Positions 13,238-13,288 of a DNA stretch of 13,288 nucleotides are shown here, one piece after another (positions within the stretch are counted from its first letter, which is position 1; the number at the start of each line of letters is the position of its first letter). A program made the position numbers and the translations under genes. Under the pieces are notes generated by a model. It saw only the letters and a program-made list of their open reading frames with translations, was not told the DNA's origin and searched no databases. The stretch is from UMGS755 sp045652815 (GTDB lineage Bacteria > Bacillota > Clostridia > UBA1381 > UBA9506). The stretch covers positions 1-13,288 of the forward strand of contig JAZOLH010000081.1 of the NCBI GenBank assembly GCA_045652815.1, written 5' to 3'.

Positions 13238-13288
13238 ATTTCTTTCTATCAAACCGAAGCATACCGACGACGATGGAGGCGATAGCAA
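13236..13288 (-). CDS. Probable C-terminal end of an unidentified minus-strand gene
   Basis: On the minus strand one frame ends at a TAA (13238-13236) inside the terminator flank, the same arrangement as the E2-like gene. The 16 visible residues, AIASIVVGMLRFDRKK, look like the end of a membrane helix followed by a basic tail. The other two frames give no better picture. It is too short to name a family. Confidence 0.35.
   Translation of the reverse strand, partial: AIASIVVGMLRFDRKK

Overview
This window reads as a stretch of chromosome from a low-to-mid GC Gram-positive anaerobe, most likely a gut-type Clostridia member. That is an inference from the gene families (NhaC, Na/Pi-PhoU fusion, E2-like orphan, PotABCD), the AGGAGG-type ribosome binding sites, consensus TTGACA/TATAAT promoters, a lysine riboswitch, and compact intrinsic terminators between units. 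No phage, transposon, CRISPR or tRNA/rRNA signal was seen; it is mostly a transport and salvage region.

Layout. (1) 2-445 is the 3' part of trmO, a tRNA methyltransferase, closed by a terminator. (2) 701-2702 is a pyrimidine-salvage operon: a uracil permease (NCS2) and uracil phosphoribosyltransferase (upp), with its own promoter and a terminator. (3) 2832-3743 is a monocistronic EamA/DMT-type permease with a clear promoter and a perfect palindrome at its predicted transcription start. (4) 3760-5668 is a promoter, a lysine riboswitch with an intrinsic terminator, and an NhaC-superfamily transporter; the riboswitch argues that this NhaC protein moves lysine or is otherwise tied to lysine status. 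(5) On the minus strand come a Na/phosphate cotransporter fused to a PhoU-like domain (5865-7628) and a free-standing E2-acyltransferase-like protein whose catalytic histidine is replaced by glutamate (7769-8659), each with its own promoter and terminator. (6) 8864-13236 is a polyamine uptake operon, potABCD, with tightly overlapping genes. It is preceded by a roughly 300-nt leader RNA full of stem-loops that ends in a strong intrinsic terminator just before potA. (7) The right edge holds the probable last codons of a minus-strand gene.

The part most worth a second look is the potABCD leader (about 8900-9200). It has a near-perfect promoter, at least eight supported stem-loops including a GNRA-capped hairpin, possible pseudoknot or long-range pairings, and a terminator with a possible competing antiterminator. 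I could not match it to any riboswitch class whose consensus I know, so it is a candidate new cis-regulatory RNA controlling polyamine uptake. Secondary points are the lysine riboswitch/NhaC pairing with a concrete antiterminator model, a PotD that carries both a lipobox and a C-terminal membrane helix, and the E2-like protein lacking its catalytic histidine.
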